Shown: positions 17,104 through 26,693, counted from the stretch's first letter. The stretch: 33,446 nucleotides of DNA from an uncultured Candidatus Saccharibacteria bacterium (GCA_946527885.1 CAMMYO010000005.1:1-33446); one strand, 5' to 3'. The notes: generated by a model not told the origin, from the letters alone. Translations and numbers: made by a program.

Positions 17104-18303
17104 TTAACCAATCGAGTTCACCAAAGAGTAGATTGGGAACAATACGCCGCCGACGAGCAAGCCAGCGATCAACGCCATCGCTACCATCATAATCGGCTCA
17201 ATCAAAGTCGAAATCGTTGCAACCTTCTCATCGAGCTCGTCTTCATAGACTTGCGCCGCCTTCGCTAACATTTCGTCCATCTTACCAGATTGCTCACCAA
17301 TCGCCGCCATCTGCGGTACGAGATCAAGGATGTAATCCTTATCTTTCAAAGCCACCGAAAGGCCTTTACCGCCTTGTACTTCGGTCGCCGCTTTCTCGAT
17401 TGAATCTTGCACAACTACGTTGTTCATTGCTTCGCCCGAAATGTGCATTGTATCAAGCACTGACACACCAGTCGAAAGCAAAATTGACGCCGTACGCGAG
17501 AAGCGTGCCATGTAAAGCGTACGCATCATACCATTAAACACTGGCACATTCAATTTAATAGTCGCAAAGGTTCGAATACCCGGCTCGGTCTTTCGATATT
17601 GCAAAATTGCACCAACCAAAATACCGACGATAATCAAACATAGCCACCAGAATGAGAAGATAAAGTCCTTGATGCCGACCAAAATCTTCGACAATACCGG
17701 CAATTCCTCGTGCAAATCATTATAGAGACTTTCGACATGCGGAACAACCTCGACCATCATGTAGATGAAGACCACGAAGATGACCGCGAACGTAATCATT
17801 GGGAAGATCATTGCACCCTTAATCTTGCTCATCATCTTGGCGTCTTTCTCTTCCTGCATCGCGATGCGCTTCAAGCTCTCATCGAGCGTACCAGAAACTT
17901 CACCCGCTTTAATCAAGGAGAGATAAACATTACTAAATACATCCGGATGCTTGCTGAATGCCTCGCCGACACTGCGACCAGCCTCGATATCGGCCGAAAT
18001 CGCATCAATCACCGCCTGCATTGGCTTCCTTGATGTTTGTTCGGAAACAGTTCTCAAAGATTGCGCAACCGGCAGACCGGCGCCAATCAAAGTTGCAAAC
18101 TGACGCGTAAACGTAATGCGATCCTTCGCCGTTACGCGGTCAATTTTATCCATGATGCCCGTGCCTTCTTCCCTCAAATTATCAGGAATATAACCTCGGT
18201 CCACCAACAATTTACCAGCCGCACGCTCACTTTCAGCCTGAATAACGCCTTTAATGACTTTTCCGGTGCCTTGTTCTTTAGCGCGATAGGTAAATCGTTT
18301 CAT
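17104..18303 (-). CDS. pilC: type IV pilus inner-membrane platform protein (GspF/PilC)
   Basis: FTRQFATLIGAGLPVAQSLRTVSEQT; two GspF repeats with TM helices. Confidence 0.95.
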   Translation of the reverse strand: MKRFTYRAKEQGTGKVIKGVIQAESERAAGKLLVDRGYIPDNLREEGTGIMDKIDRVTAKDRITFTRQFATLIGAGLPVAQSLRTVSEQTSRKPMQAVIDAISADIEAGRSVGEAFSKHPDVFSNVYLSLIKAGEVSGTLDESLKRIAMQEEKDAKMMSKIKGAMIFPMITFAVIFVVFIYMMVEVVPHVESLYNDLHEELPVLSKILVGIKDFIFSFWWLCLIIVGILVGAILQYRKTEPGIRTFATIKLNVPVFNGMMRTLYMARFSRTASILLSTGVSVLDTMHISGEAMNNVVVQDSIEKAATEVQGGKGLSVALKDKDYILDLVPQMAAIGEQSGKMDEMLAKAAQVYEDELDEKVATISTLIEPIMMVAMALIAGLLVGGVLFPIYSLVNSIG

Positions 18304-19388
18304 CCGCGTGCCAACCTTTCAAATTCTTGCAAATCAACTGCATATTCACGAGCGTTATCGTAAGTAATAATACCCTGCTGAATCATGCGTACCAAAGTGC
18401 GATCCATAGTCTGCATGCCCTGGTCTGCACTTGTCTGAATAATCGTATCAAGCTGGTGCGTCTTGCCTTCGCGAATCACCGAACGAACCGCCGGGTTTGC
18501 TACCAAGACCTCGGCCGCTACAACGCGACCACCGCCAATTGCCGGCACCAAACGCTGCGCACAAATACCCATCAAGATATTCGATAGCTGCGAGCGAATC
18601 TGTGGCTGCTGATGTGGCGGGAAGACATCGATCATACGGTCGATACTCTGGCCTGCTGAGTTCGTGTGCAATGTCGCGAACACAAGGTGACCAGTTTCCG
18701 CAATTGTAATTGCGGCAGAAATAGTTTCAAGATCGCGCATCTCACCAATGAGCACCACGTCCGGGTCCTCACGCAAGACGCTACGCAAAGCGGCAGAGAA
18801 TGAGTAAGTATCATAGTGAACCTCGCGCTGAACAACCACGCTACGAATCGATTTATGCGTAAACTCGATCGGGTCCTCAATCGTAATAATATGGCAAGCT
18901 TTCTCGCGGTTAATCTTATCAACCAAAGCCGCCAAAGTCGTCGACTTACCAGAACCAGTCGGACCAGTCACCAAAACCAAACCGCGCGGGAAATCCGCGA
19001 ACGATGTCACAATTGGTGGCATACCGAGTTCTGAAATCGACTGAATCTCATTCGGGATCAAACGGAAAGCACCCGCCAAATTACCCTTCTCATGGAAGGC
19101 GTTTACGCGGAAGCGACCCAAATCGCCAAACGAGAACGAATAGTCAAACTCTTTATCTTTGATTAAGATTTGTTTTTGATCTTCTTCCAAAGTCGAGAAT
19201 ACTAGGCGCTCAACCGTCGCTTCATCCAAGTTGTCATAACCTGGAATCGCGCGCAAAGCACCATCAATCCTCAAGATTGGCGGAAGACTAACTTGCAAGT
19301 GAAGGTCACTTGCCTTTGTCCTAACGCACTCCTCCAACAAGCTCTCAATGCGTACTTGGCTATTCTGGATAGCATTAGGAGTGCCCAT
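18300..19388 (-). CDS. pilT: type IV pilus retraction ATPase PilT
   Basis: GPTGSGKSTTLAALVDKIN Walker A, REDPDVVLIGEMRDLETISAAITIAETGHLVFATLHTN; start at MGTPNA (RBS plus promoter position). Confidence 0.94.
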   Translation of the reverse strand: MGTPNAIQNSQVRIESLLEECVRTKASDLHLQVSLPPILRIDGALRAIPGYDNLDEATVERLVFSTLEEDQKQILIKDKEFDYSFSFGDLGRFRVNAFHEKGNLAGAFRLIPNEIQSISELGMPPIVTSFADFPRGLVLVTGPTGSGKSTTLAALVDKINREKACHIITIEDPIEFTHKSIRSVVVQREVHYDTYSFSAALRSVLREDPDVVLIGEMRDLETISAAITIAETGHLVFATLHTNSAGQSIDRMIDVFPPHQQPQIRSQLSNILMGICAQRLVPAIGGGRVVAAEVLVANPAVRSVIREGKTHQLDTIIQTSADQGMQTMDRTLVRMIQQGIITYDNAREYAVDLQEFERLARG

Positions 19389-19418
19389 ATTTACCTGCCC
19401 ACTTTGTTCCATATCATC

Positions 19419-19447
19419 ATTATACTTGTGCTTTTTCAAAAGTACAA
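19419..19447 (-). promoter_or_regulatory. sigma70-like promoter upstream of pilT
   Basis: TTGTAC-N17-TATAAT on the minus strand. Confidence 0.7.
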
Positions 19448-19472
19448 GAATCATTTCAGTCAACAATCACGA

Positions 19473-19499
19473 CAAAAAAGAGCCCATCAGGGCTCTTCC
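19473..19499 (-). terminator. rpoD terminator
   Basis: AAGAGCCC-TGAT-GGGCTCTT followed by T-tract on the minus strand. Confidence 0.8.
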
Positions 19500-19505
19500 G
19501 AGAAT

Positions 19506-20480
19506 CTATCTCAAATATTCGTGTAATTTTTTCGTGTCCTTATTTTTGCGCAATTTCGCCAAAGCCTTTGCTTCAATCTGGCGAATACGTTCGCGCGTAA
19601 CTGAAAACTCCGCGCCAACTTCTTCGAGCGTATGGCTCTTACCGCCACCAATACCAAAGCGCATCTTGATGATTTTCTGCTCGCGATCGGTCAAAGTCTG
19701 CAAAATCGCCGCAATCTGCTCTTTCAAAAGCTGTGTCGTCGCCGAATCCTCTGGCGATACGCGATCTTCATCTTCAATGAAATCACCAAGCGAAGAATCA
19801 TCATCTTCGCCATCACGGCCAACCGACGCATCGAGCGACGCGATATCCTGCTTGATCTTCATCACGTACTCAATCTTGTCCGCATCCATACCCATCGCTT
19901 TCGCAATTTCTTCAGTCGATGGCTCGCGGTTCAATTCCTGCGTCAAACGGCGCTGCGTACGCAAAACTTTATTAATCGTCTCAACCATATGAACCGGAAT
20001 ACGAATCGTGCGCGCCTGATCCGCAATTGCACGCGTAATGGCCTGACGAATCCACCAAGTCGCATAAGTCGAAAACTTGAAGCCCTTATCCGGATCGAAC
20101 TTCTCAACCGCGCGCAACAAACCGGTATTACCTTCCTGAATCAAATCCAAGAAATCCAAACCGCGACCAGAATAACGCTTTGCAATCGAAACCACCAAGC
20201 GCATGTTCGACTCAGCCATTTTATCCTTGGCCTTTTTCTTCTCTTTTTCAGTACCGTGAATAATTTTCTGCGCCAATTCGAACTCTTCTTCGGTCGTCAA
20301 AAGCGGAATTTTACCGATTTCGCGCAAATATAGTTTTACCGAGTCATCCGCTACATCGTCGTAGTTTACGGAATCAAAATCGATAGCAAGATCCTCATCA
20401 TCGCCCTCTTCCATGTCGTCGAAATCTGGCTCGTCCATCATGTCATCAAGCATGCTCAAATCTTTATCGTCTTCGTCCAT
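19506..20480 (-). CDS. rpoD: RNA polymerase primary sigma factor (short RpoD/SigA)
   Basis: [43 protein letters not shown] and region 4 [23 protein letters not shown]. Confidence 0.96.
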   Translation of the reverse strand: MDEDDKDLSMLDDMMDEPDFDDMEEGDDEDLAIDFDSVNYDDVADDSVKLYLREIGKIPLLTTEEEFELAQKIIHGTEKEKKKAKDKMAESNMRLVVSIAKRYSGRGLDFLDLIQEGNTGLLRAVEKFDPDKGFKFSTYATWWIRQAITRAIADQARTIRIPVHMVETINKVLRTQRRLTQELNREPSTEEIAKAMGMDADKIEYVMKIKQDIASLDASVGRDGEDDDSSLGDFIEDEDRVSPEDSATTQLLKEQIAAILQTLTDREQKIIKMRFGIGGGKSHTLEEVGAEFSVTRERIRQIEAKALAKLRKNKDTKKLHEYLR

Positions 20481-20663
20481 ACAACTCCTCTAGCGAACAA
20501 AAGCTCCTGCCCGCCAATTAAAAAATATTTGTTTGTTTTGGAATTTTTTGTCAGATTTCATCTCGCCTGGATGGGCTAGTACAAAATAACGCCCGCTAAT
20601 CCAGCACATTAATCCAAAAATACCACAAAAATCAAGCCCCCGCAATATTTTTTCAATTTATTT

Positions 20664-22292
20664 TTACTTTTCTCGCAACATTTTGCTCAACTGCGCCATC
20701 AACTCCTGAATTTTTTCCTCATCATTCGCCGCTTCCGCCTCAGAAATCTTCGCTTCCAACTCGCGCCGCTCCAAATCACGTCGCTCGCGCTTTACTTTCA
20801 CCAATAATTCTTGCGCCTCGCGCTCCAAATCCGCCTGCGATAGCTGCGCATATCGTTCCTCAAATATCAAAGCCAACTCATCCTTGTTAAATTCCATCGG
20901 TTCAAAATCGTCAGTTTTGATTTTTCCGGACGCCGCCAAAGCCGCCAAGTTCTTCTCCGCCCGACTGACCGCCGGCGCCGCCTTACTAGCATCGAGATTC
21001 GGCTTCTTCAAACGCTTTGGCTCCGGCGCAGCAATCTTTTTCGCCCGAAAAGCTTCCAGTGAAATCCCTAAGCGCTCCGAAACAATCCGTTCGTACCGCT
21101 CGCGCAATACCGTGTCCGCCGGATCAATCTCATCGATCAAACGCTTCGCTTCATTGCAATACTCCTGAAAACCTCGCTCGGTCTTCAGATTATATTTCAC
21201 CTCATATTTTTCTAGCAACCACTCCAAAGCCGGTCGATAGTTTTCTGTCGCTTCTTGCCATAATTTCGGATCTTTCTGAATCAATTCATCCGCGTCTTTG
21301 CAACCGTGATAATCGTCAATCACCGACAGATAAATGCCAAACTTCGAAGCCATCGAAATCGCCCGCTCTGCCGCTCGAATACCCGCCTCATCACCATCGT
21401 AAGCCAAACGAATATCCTTCGTCATCCGCGCAAAACTCTTCAGATGATTTTCCGTCATCGCCGTGCCCGCCGTCGCCACCGCTTGGCAAACCCCAGCCTG
21501 ATGCGACGAAATCACGTCCATATTCCCCTCGACCACCACCACAAAATCCGACCGCCGAATCGCATCACGCGCCTGGCTCAAACCAAAAATATGTCGCCCT
21601 TTGTTATACAAAATTGTTTCCGGCGTATTCAAATATTTCGGCGCATTATCATCCTTTTCAATAATTCGTGCCGTAAAACCAATCACTTTCCCCGTTACAT
21701 CCATCAACGGCACCGTCATGCGACCCTTAAATAAATCTCCGCCAAACCGATTCGTCAGCCCGGCATCTTCCATCTCTTGCGCCGTATAGCCACGCTTTTT
21801 CAAAAAGTCTACCAGCGCTCGCCCTGACTTTGGCGCATAGCCAATCCGAAAATTCTCTACCGTCTTTTTATTCAAATTTCTCTGATAAAAAACATACTGC
21901 ATCACTGCCTTGTTTTTCGTCAAACAAAATTGAAAGTACTTCGTCGCCAACTCGAGCACATCGTACAATCTTTGCCTTCGTTGCGCCTGTTGCTTGTCAT
22001 CCTTACTATAACGGCGCAATTCCACACCCGCCTGCTGCGCCAACTTTTCCATCGCCTCGCGGAAAGTACAACCCTCCATCTCCATGATAAAGGTAAAAAT
22101 GTCACCGCCCTTGTTGCTCGAAAAATCATGCCAAATCCCCTTATCTGGCGATACCATAAAGCTCGGCGTCCTATCAGTCCCCCAAGGTGAATGCCCCTTC
22201 AAGCTCCGACCCGCACGCTTCAACTCAATATATTGGCCAATCACATCCTCAATGGCCAATCGCGCCCGAATCTCCTCTTTCGCATCCTCCAT
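20664..22292 (-). CDS. dnaG: DNA primase DnaG with degenerate zinc ribbon
   Basis: KGHSPWGTDRTPSFMVSPDKGIWHDFSSNKGGDIFTF, VVVEGNMDVISSHQAG, YDGDEAG (Toprim). Confidence 0.95.
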   Translation of the reverse strand: MEDAKEEIRARLAIEDVIGQYIELKRAGRSLKGHSPWGTDRTPSFMVSPDKGIWHDFSSNKGGDIFTFIMEMEGCTFREAMEKLAQQAGVELRRYSKDDKQQAQRRQRLYDVLELATKYFQFCLTKNKAVMQYVFYQRNLNKKTVENFRIGYAPKSGRALVDFLKKRGYTAQEMEDAGLTNRFGGDLFKGRMTVPLMDVTGKVIGFTARIIEKDDNAPKYLNTPETILYNKGRHIFGLSQARDAIRRSDFVVVVEGNMDVISSHQAGVCQAVATAGTAMTENHLKSFARMTKDIRLAYDGDEAGIRAAERAISMASKFGIYLSVIDDYHGCKDADELIQKDPKLWQEATENYRPALEWLLEKYEVKYNLKTERGFQEYCNEAKRLIDEIDPADTVLRERYERIVSERLGISLEAFRAKKIAAPEPKRLKKPNLDASKAAPAVSRAEKNLAALAASGKIKTDDFEPMEFNKDELALIFEERYAQLSQADLEREAQELLVKVKRERRDLERRELEAKISEAEAANDEEKIQELMAQLSKMLREK

Positions 22293-22406
22293 ACTCAAAT
22301 TATAACACCTACGCAACCCTTTACCACCACTTCGATTACGCAATATTCAAGCAAAAAGTCAAGCATAATCGCAAAACTCACCGCATTATGTTAAAATAAA
22401 AACAAT

Positions 22407-23021
22407 ATGGATAATAAAGCTTATCTTGATCAAATCGCCGTCAAAGGCAAAAATGTCGAGAAAAAACCAATTCTTACTCCAGGCCTTCTCAAAATAATCG
22501 GGCTTGGTCTTCTCGTCATCGTCACTCTGCTCGCTCTTGTTGTCGTCGTTTCAAACGCCAACAAACGCGATTACGCATCGTACGAGTCACTCTATCTTCG
22601 TACGACCAAACTTGCCGACAAAAAGTCACCAATTCACACCTATACCGAAAAACTCAAATCATCCGAATTGCGCTCTTGGTCATCCCTTCTCAGCGCTTCG
22701 CTCGATCAACTCAATGCTGGTCTCGCTAGTCAGCTCAAAAACGAAGGCGCCGATGTCACGAATATCTCCGCCGAAGTCAAAACTAGCGAGAATGCGCTCT
22801 TCTCGAGCTACGAATCAGCCATCGAAGATGCCTACTTGAGCGGCATGCTCGACCGCACTTACGCTTACGAGACTTCCTATCAGATTTCGCTCATCATCTC
22901 CGCCGAAGAAGCTGTCATTAGTCAATCAACCGACGGGACCCTCAAAGGAACGCTCGAAAAAAGCATCGAGGATCTCGAAATTCTCGAAGAAAAATTCCTC
23001 GACTATAGCAACAAGCACTAA
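22407..23021 (+). CDS. hypothetical membrane-anchored protein
   Basis: 204 aa, single TM helix near the N-terminus, followed by terminator. Confidence 0.7.
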   Translation: MDNKAYLDQIAVKGKNVEKKPILTPGLLKIIGLGLLVIVTLLALVVVVSNANKRDYASYESLYLRTTKLADKKSPIHTYTEKLKSSELRSWSSLLSASLDQLNAGLASQLKNEGADVTNISAEVKTSENALFSSYESAIEDAYLSGMLDRTYAYETSYQISLIISAEEAVISQSTDGTLKGTLEKSIEDLEILEEKFLDYSNKH

Positions 23022-23026
23022 TCAAA

Positions 23027-23053
23027 AAATCCCGGTCTAACCCGGGATTTTTT
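23027..23053 (+). terminator. intrinsic terminator
   Basis: AAATCCCGG-TCTAA-CCCGGGATTTTTT. Confidence 0.8.
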
Positions 23054-23059
23054 GTTGCC

Positions 23060-23386
23060 TTATTCTTCTGGCGCCGACATTTCGTAGCTATGGCGCACTA
23101 AATCTAGTACATCGGTCGCATCAAGCTGCCCAGTACATAGCAACTCGATACCACCGCGCCCGAGCACCAAGCTCTGCATCACGCTCTCGTAGCGTTCGCG
23201 CAAGGTCGCCCCCAGCTTCGCATCACAGCGCAAATTCAATCGAATCGGCGTAGCACCCTGGCTCATCACCAAGAAAATCCGCTCACCGCGACAAAAAATC
23301 CGCTGCTTTGTATCCGGCTCCACCTCGCGTTCCGTCACGCCTTCTAGTGCCGTTGCAAACTTTACGATATCATCTTCCGATACCAT
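23060..23386 (-). CDS. MmcQ/YjbR-like protein
   Basis: IRLNLRCDAKLGATLRERYESVM and overall YjbR-like fold cues; start at MVSEDD with GAGGAG RBS. Confidence 0.5.
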   Translation of the reverse strand: MVSEDDIVKFATALEGVTEREVEPDTKQRIFCRGERIFLVMSQGATPIRLNLRCDAKLGATLRERYESVMQSLVLGRGGIELLCTGQLDATDVLDLVRHSYEMSAPEE

Positions 23387-23898
23387 TTCAGCTCCTCTAT
23401 ACTTCCGCGAATATCGTCTAGCGCGCGATGATTCTCTGGCTTTGCGAACTTTCGATGCAATGCATTCTCGAAATAAATCTTCCAAGCGCTCACATCGAGC
23501 ATTCTGTAATGTAAACGCGCATTCAACTCTGGCCATTCGCGTTCGATAAACTTTCTGTCTTGATGAATCGAATTTCCTGCCAGATACACATCTTCGTCGC
23601 CACAGTTTCGCTTGACGAATTCTAGCAACTCTTGCTCGACCTGTTTTGCCGGCAAGCCACTGGCATTTTGCGCCATCAACGCATCATAGGAAGCTTTATT
23701 CTTTTCCCAAAATTCGCCAACCATTCGCTCGCGCATCAGCTTTTCGCTCACCTTCACGACGCCGGTATAAGTCTCAAATTCCTCAAAATCCCAGTCCGTC
23801 GCAATCGCGGCCACTTCCAAAATCCGGTCTTTCTCCGGAGACAAACCTGTCATCTCCAGATCAATCCATAACAAGCTAGCAGTTTTCTTTTTTGTCAT
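23362..23898 (-). CDS. orn: oligoribonuclease
   Basis: LLWIDLEMTGLSPEKDRILEVAAIATD, LAGNSIHQDRKFIEREWPELNARLHYRMLDVSAWK, HRALDDIRGSIEELKWYR. Confidence 0.94.
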   Translation of the reverse strand: MTKKKTASLLWIDLEMTGLSPEKDRILEVAAIATDWDFEEFETYTGVVKVSEKLMRERMVGEFWEKNKASYDALMAQNASGLPAKQVEQELLEFVKRNCGDEDVYLAGNSIHQDRKFIEREWPELNARLHYRMLDVSAWKIYFENALHRKFAKPENHRALDDIRGSIEELKWYRKMIS

Positions 23899-24263
23899 TA
23901 TTTTTTAACGTCAAGCTTCAATAGTTTGATTACGAGATAAATCACAAAGGCCAATACACAGAAATTAATCAAATCGTTGATAAACGCACCGAGCGCAATC
24001 ACTGCGCCAGTATTGCCGAGCGCAATCGTCACGCCGCGCAAACCCTCTGCCGAGCCAAGCAACAAACCTAGCGGTGGCATAAATACGTTATCAATCAACG
24101 AGTTGACCAACGCCCCAGCGTGCGTACCAAGCACCAAGCCAACCGCCAAACCGACAATATTCTGCTCCTTGATGAAGGTCATGAATCCACTCATGCCGCC
24201 CTTCAGTTTTGCTGCGCCAGCCTTCGCTGCGCCTTTTGCTTTTTCGCGATCGATTTTCGCCAT
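23898..24263 (-). CDS. mscL: large-conductance mechanosensitive channel
   Basis: FIKEQNIVGLAVGLVLGTHAGALVNSLIDNVFMPPLGLLLG...FINDLINFCVLAFVIYLVIKLL. Confidence 0.9.
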   Translation of the reverse strand: MAKIDREKAKGAAKAGAAKLKGGMSGFMTFIKEQNIVGLAVGLVLGTHAGALVNSLIDNVFMPPLGLLLGSAEGLRGVTIALGNTGAVIALGAFINDLINFCVLAFVIYLVIKLLKLDVKK

Positions 24264-24309
24264 ATTATTCTCCCTTTATTTGCCCTTACTATACCATATT
24301 TGCATGCAT

Positions 24310-24338
24310 TTGACAAAACACCTAAACAATGCTACAGT
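24310..24338 (+). promoter_or_regulatory. near-consensus sigma70-type promoter
   Basis: TTGACA-N17-TACAGT. Confidence 0.75.
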
Positions 24339-24383
24339 ATTTTCACTAACTCTTCTGACCCATACAGAAAGGGGTGTTCTTTA

Positions 24384-24935
24384 ATGACTATCGAGATGAC
24401 AAGCATCAACAAGTATGAGCCAATCAATCTCGATGCGATTGATAAGTTCTGGAAGCAGACAATGCGCTGCACTGGACCCGACGTTTTCCGAATTATGCAC
24501 TTTTCGACACCCGGAGATGCAACCCTCATTCAGTGGAGTCGTCTCCCGTGCAAAGGCGAGAAAGCCGTCCGCAAAGAGGACATTACGGTACCGCTCGCCG
24601 TTATCGACAAGGCCCTCAAGAAAAACGCCGCTAAGGCTCTCGAGCAGATCAGCAAACCGTTCCACTTCTACGAAATGGCCAGCAACAGATACGTCTTGGT
24701 CTACGCTCAAGCCAAGGACGGCATCATCGGCGCCGCTTGGTACAATGATGGCGACCGCCACAAGGCAAAAAGTCTTTGTTATTTTTTGCTTTACGCGCTC
24801 GGTGTCATCAATGTTAGCTACGACGACATCCTCTGGGACGCAACCTTCACTAGACTGCCATTCCGACGCCGCTTCGACCGCAACATCGCCGACGACATCC
24901 TGGAAGAATTCGACCTCATGCCGCCCCAGGACTAA
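24384..24935 (+). CDS. orphan hypothetical protein (183 aa)
   Basis: ATG after AAAGGGG RBS; flanked by promoter and terminator; no recognised domain. Confidence 0.75.
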   Translation: MTIEMTSINKYEPINLDAIDKFWKQTMRCTGPDVFRIMHFSTPGDATLIQWSRLPCKGEKAVRKEDITVPLAVIDKALKKNAAKALEQISKPFHFYEMASNRYVLVYAQAKDGIIGAAWYNDGDRHKAKSLCYFLLYALGVINVSYDDILWDATFTRLPFRRRFDRNIADDILEEFDLMPPQD

Positions 24936-24939
24936 GATC

Positions 24940-24967
24940 ATCCCCCGACATTGCTCGGGGGATTTTG
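24940..24967 (+). terminator. intrinsic terminator
   Basis: ATCCCCCGA-CATTGC-TCGGGGGATTTT. Confidence 0.85.
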
Positions 24968-24985
24968 CTATCTTTTTAAAACCAT

Positions 24986-25011
24986 AAAAAAGCCCCCACT
25001 ATTGCGGGGGC
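24986..25011 (-). terminator. intrinsic terminator for 25054 gene
   Basis: AAAAAAGCCCCC-ACTATT-GCGGGGGC. Confidence 0.75.
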
Positions 25012-25053
25012 CCTGCGTGGTGGTGGATTACGAATGAATAGCGTCAAGAAACG

Positions 25054-25557
25054 TCAGGCCGCCGTGATGCCACTGAGATAATGCTTGGCAGCCACGTAGT
25101 CGCCGTTATCGATTGCCTTCTTCAGACGAGCAGCAAGCTCGAACTGGTACTCGTATAGAGCGAGAATCTGAAGAAGGCGTTCGCTGTTACAGTTAGCGAC
25201 CGCCAGCCGTATATCTGCACGAAACTGTGCGTAATCTCGCGCATCCGGGCCTTGATAGCGCCACTCGTGCGGCTCTTCCGCCATGAATTCCTCAACCTCG
25301 GCGATGATTTCGTCGGGAACTTCCTCTTCAATGTCCGCATAGCTGTCGAAATCGTCGTCGGGGTCTGCTTCTGCGCCCATGTACTCTTCTGGCATCTGTG
25401 CAGGCTCATCCAAGTATTCGTCGGGAACGAGATAGCAATGCAAGAATTCAGGAACAAGAGCGACATCGGTGACGGCATCAAAGCCATCCTCGGGCGTAAG
25501 ACCTTCAAGGCCATCCGCATAGAATTGGGGTTGGGGCTTCTTTTTTCTTCTTTTCAT
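25054..25557 (-). CDS. orphan acidic hypothetical protein (167 aa)
   Basis: CGGAGGT RBS; basic MKRRKKK N-terminus then strongly acidic centre; promoter and terminator present. Confidence 0.7.
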   Translation of the reverse strand: MKRRKKKPQPQFYADGLEGLTPEDGFDAVTDVALVPEFLHCYLVPDEYLDEPAQMPEEYMGAEADPDDDFDSYADIEEEVPDEIIAEVEEFMAEEPHEWRYQGPDARDYAQFRADIRLAVANCNSERLLQILALYEYQFELAARLKKAIDNGDYVAAKHYLSGITAA

Positions 25558-25719
25558 GATACGTACCTCCGAAATTTGGGCGTTTCGCCCATGATAAGAT
25601 GGGTAATTTTCGCTTGTCCGGAGAATTCACTCAGGACCAGCTTTTCCTCCCCTCAGAAAAAGCTGATCCCGAGCCGTAAATCCACTAAAAGTACTGCGAC
25701 TCTAGGAGCCACTACCTCC

Positions 25720-25747
25720 ACTATATCACAAACGGCGAAAAAGTCAA
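25720..25747 (-). promoter_or_regulatory. sigma70-type promoter of 25054 gene
   Basis: TTGACT-N16-TATAGT on the minus strand. Confidence 0.75.
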
Positions 25748-25795
25748 TGAATCCCTCCGTTTTAGGAGCTCGAAAAACATATTCTAAAATAATTC

Positions 25796-25824
25796 TTGAC
25801 AAACTGCAAATAAATCCGTATAAT
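25796..25824 (+). promoter_or_regulatory. perfect-consensus sigma70 promoter of 25950 gene
   Basis: TTGACA-N17-TATAAT. Confidence 0.85.
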
Positions 25825-25949
25825 ATGTATTGCTTTTAGCATTTGCACCTTATCAATGGAAAATTACCCGGAACCGGCGAAAGGTGCATTTACCTATTTT
25901 ACCGCGCCTCACAAAAGAGGCTCCGTCTCAAATTGAAAGGATTTGCCCT

Positions 25950-26678
25950 ATGAACGAAATCATTATGCGCACGCCCCAGGATCCCAAGCTGCCCGCAATC
26001 CCCACCATTGACATCGTCGAACATGTACCGACCGCAATCGGCCGCCTGCTCGACGCCGACCACCTGTCCAAGCTGCTCGCCGCAGCTGTGAGCGCGACCT
26101 GCACTAATGACGAATCCGAGCCTCTCATCCAGAAAGTTTTCGAACTGGTCGAGCTCGCGCTTTCAACCACAGAAGACTGCGACGTCTGCGAAATCCGCAT
26201 GACGCTCAAAAAGCTCATTTCTGACATCGACATGCTGCCCGAACCCAACTACGACGTCAAGGTCACGCTGAATCCGCTCATCGATGACAATCCGCTCTGG
26301 TTGCTCGCAGCCTACTCCTACTTCCACGATTGCCGCAGCCAGCTGGGCGCTGACCGAGCGGACGACATCACGCTCACCCTGCTCAATGCCACCAAGGCGC
26401 ACGGCCTCATCTATGCCGATTTCGGCAGCAGCAACGAGAAAGACATCGAGATCTCTTCTTATTTGATCGAGGTTCTGTCGGAAGAAATCCTGACACTCAT
26501 CACGCGCATCGGCATCGCTGTTTCCGACCCCGACGACGAAACAAACAACATCTTCCTTGCCGGATACTATGGCAAAAGATGGAAAGAAACTTGGAAAAAC
26601 ATCGTTACAGAAGCCATTAACTCTGCTTCCGACAACGATTTCGGCAACCCGGACGACCCCGACAATCCCGACGAGTAA
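25950..26678 (+). CDS. orphan hypothetical protein (242 aa)
   Basis: ATG after GAAAGGA; acidic C-terminus DNDFGNPDDPDNPDE; promoter, structured leader and terminator. Confidence 0.75.
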   Translation: MNEIIMRTPQDPKLPAIPTIDIVEHVPTAIGRLLDADHLSKLLAAAVSATCTNDESEPLIQKVFELVELALSTTEDCDVCEIRMTLKKLISDIDMLPEPNYDVKVTLNPLIDDNPLWLLAAYSYFHDCRSQLGADRADDITLTLLNATKAHGLIYADFGSSNEKDIEISSYLIEVLSEEILTLITRIGIAVSDPDDETNNIFLAGYYGKRWKETWKNIVTEAINSASDNDFGNPDDPDNPDE

Positions 26679-26693
26679 TTTTCCCAACAAAAC

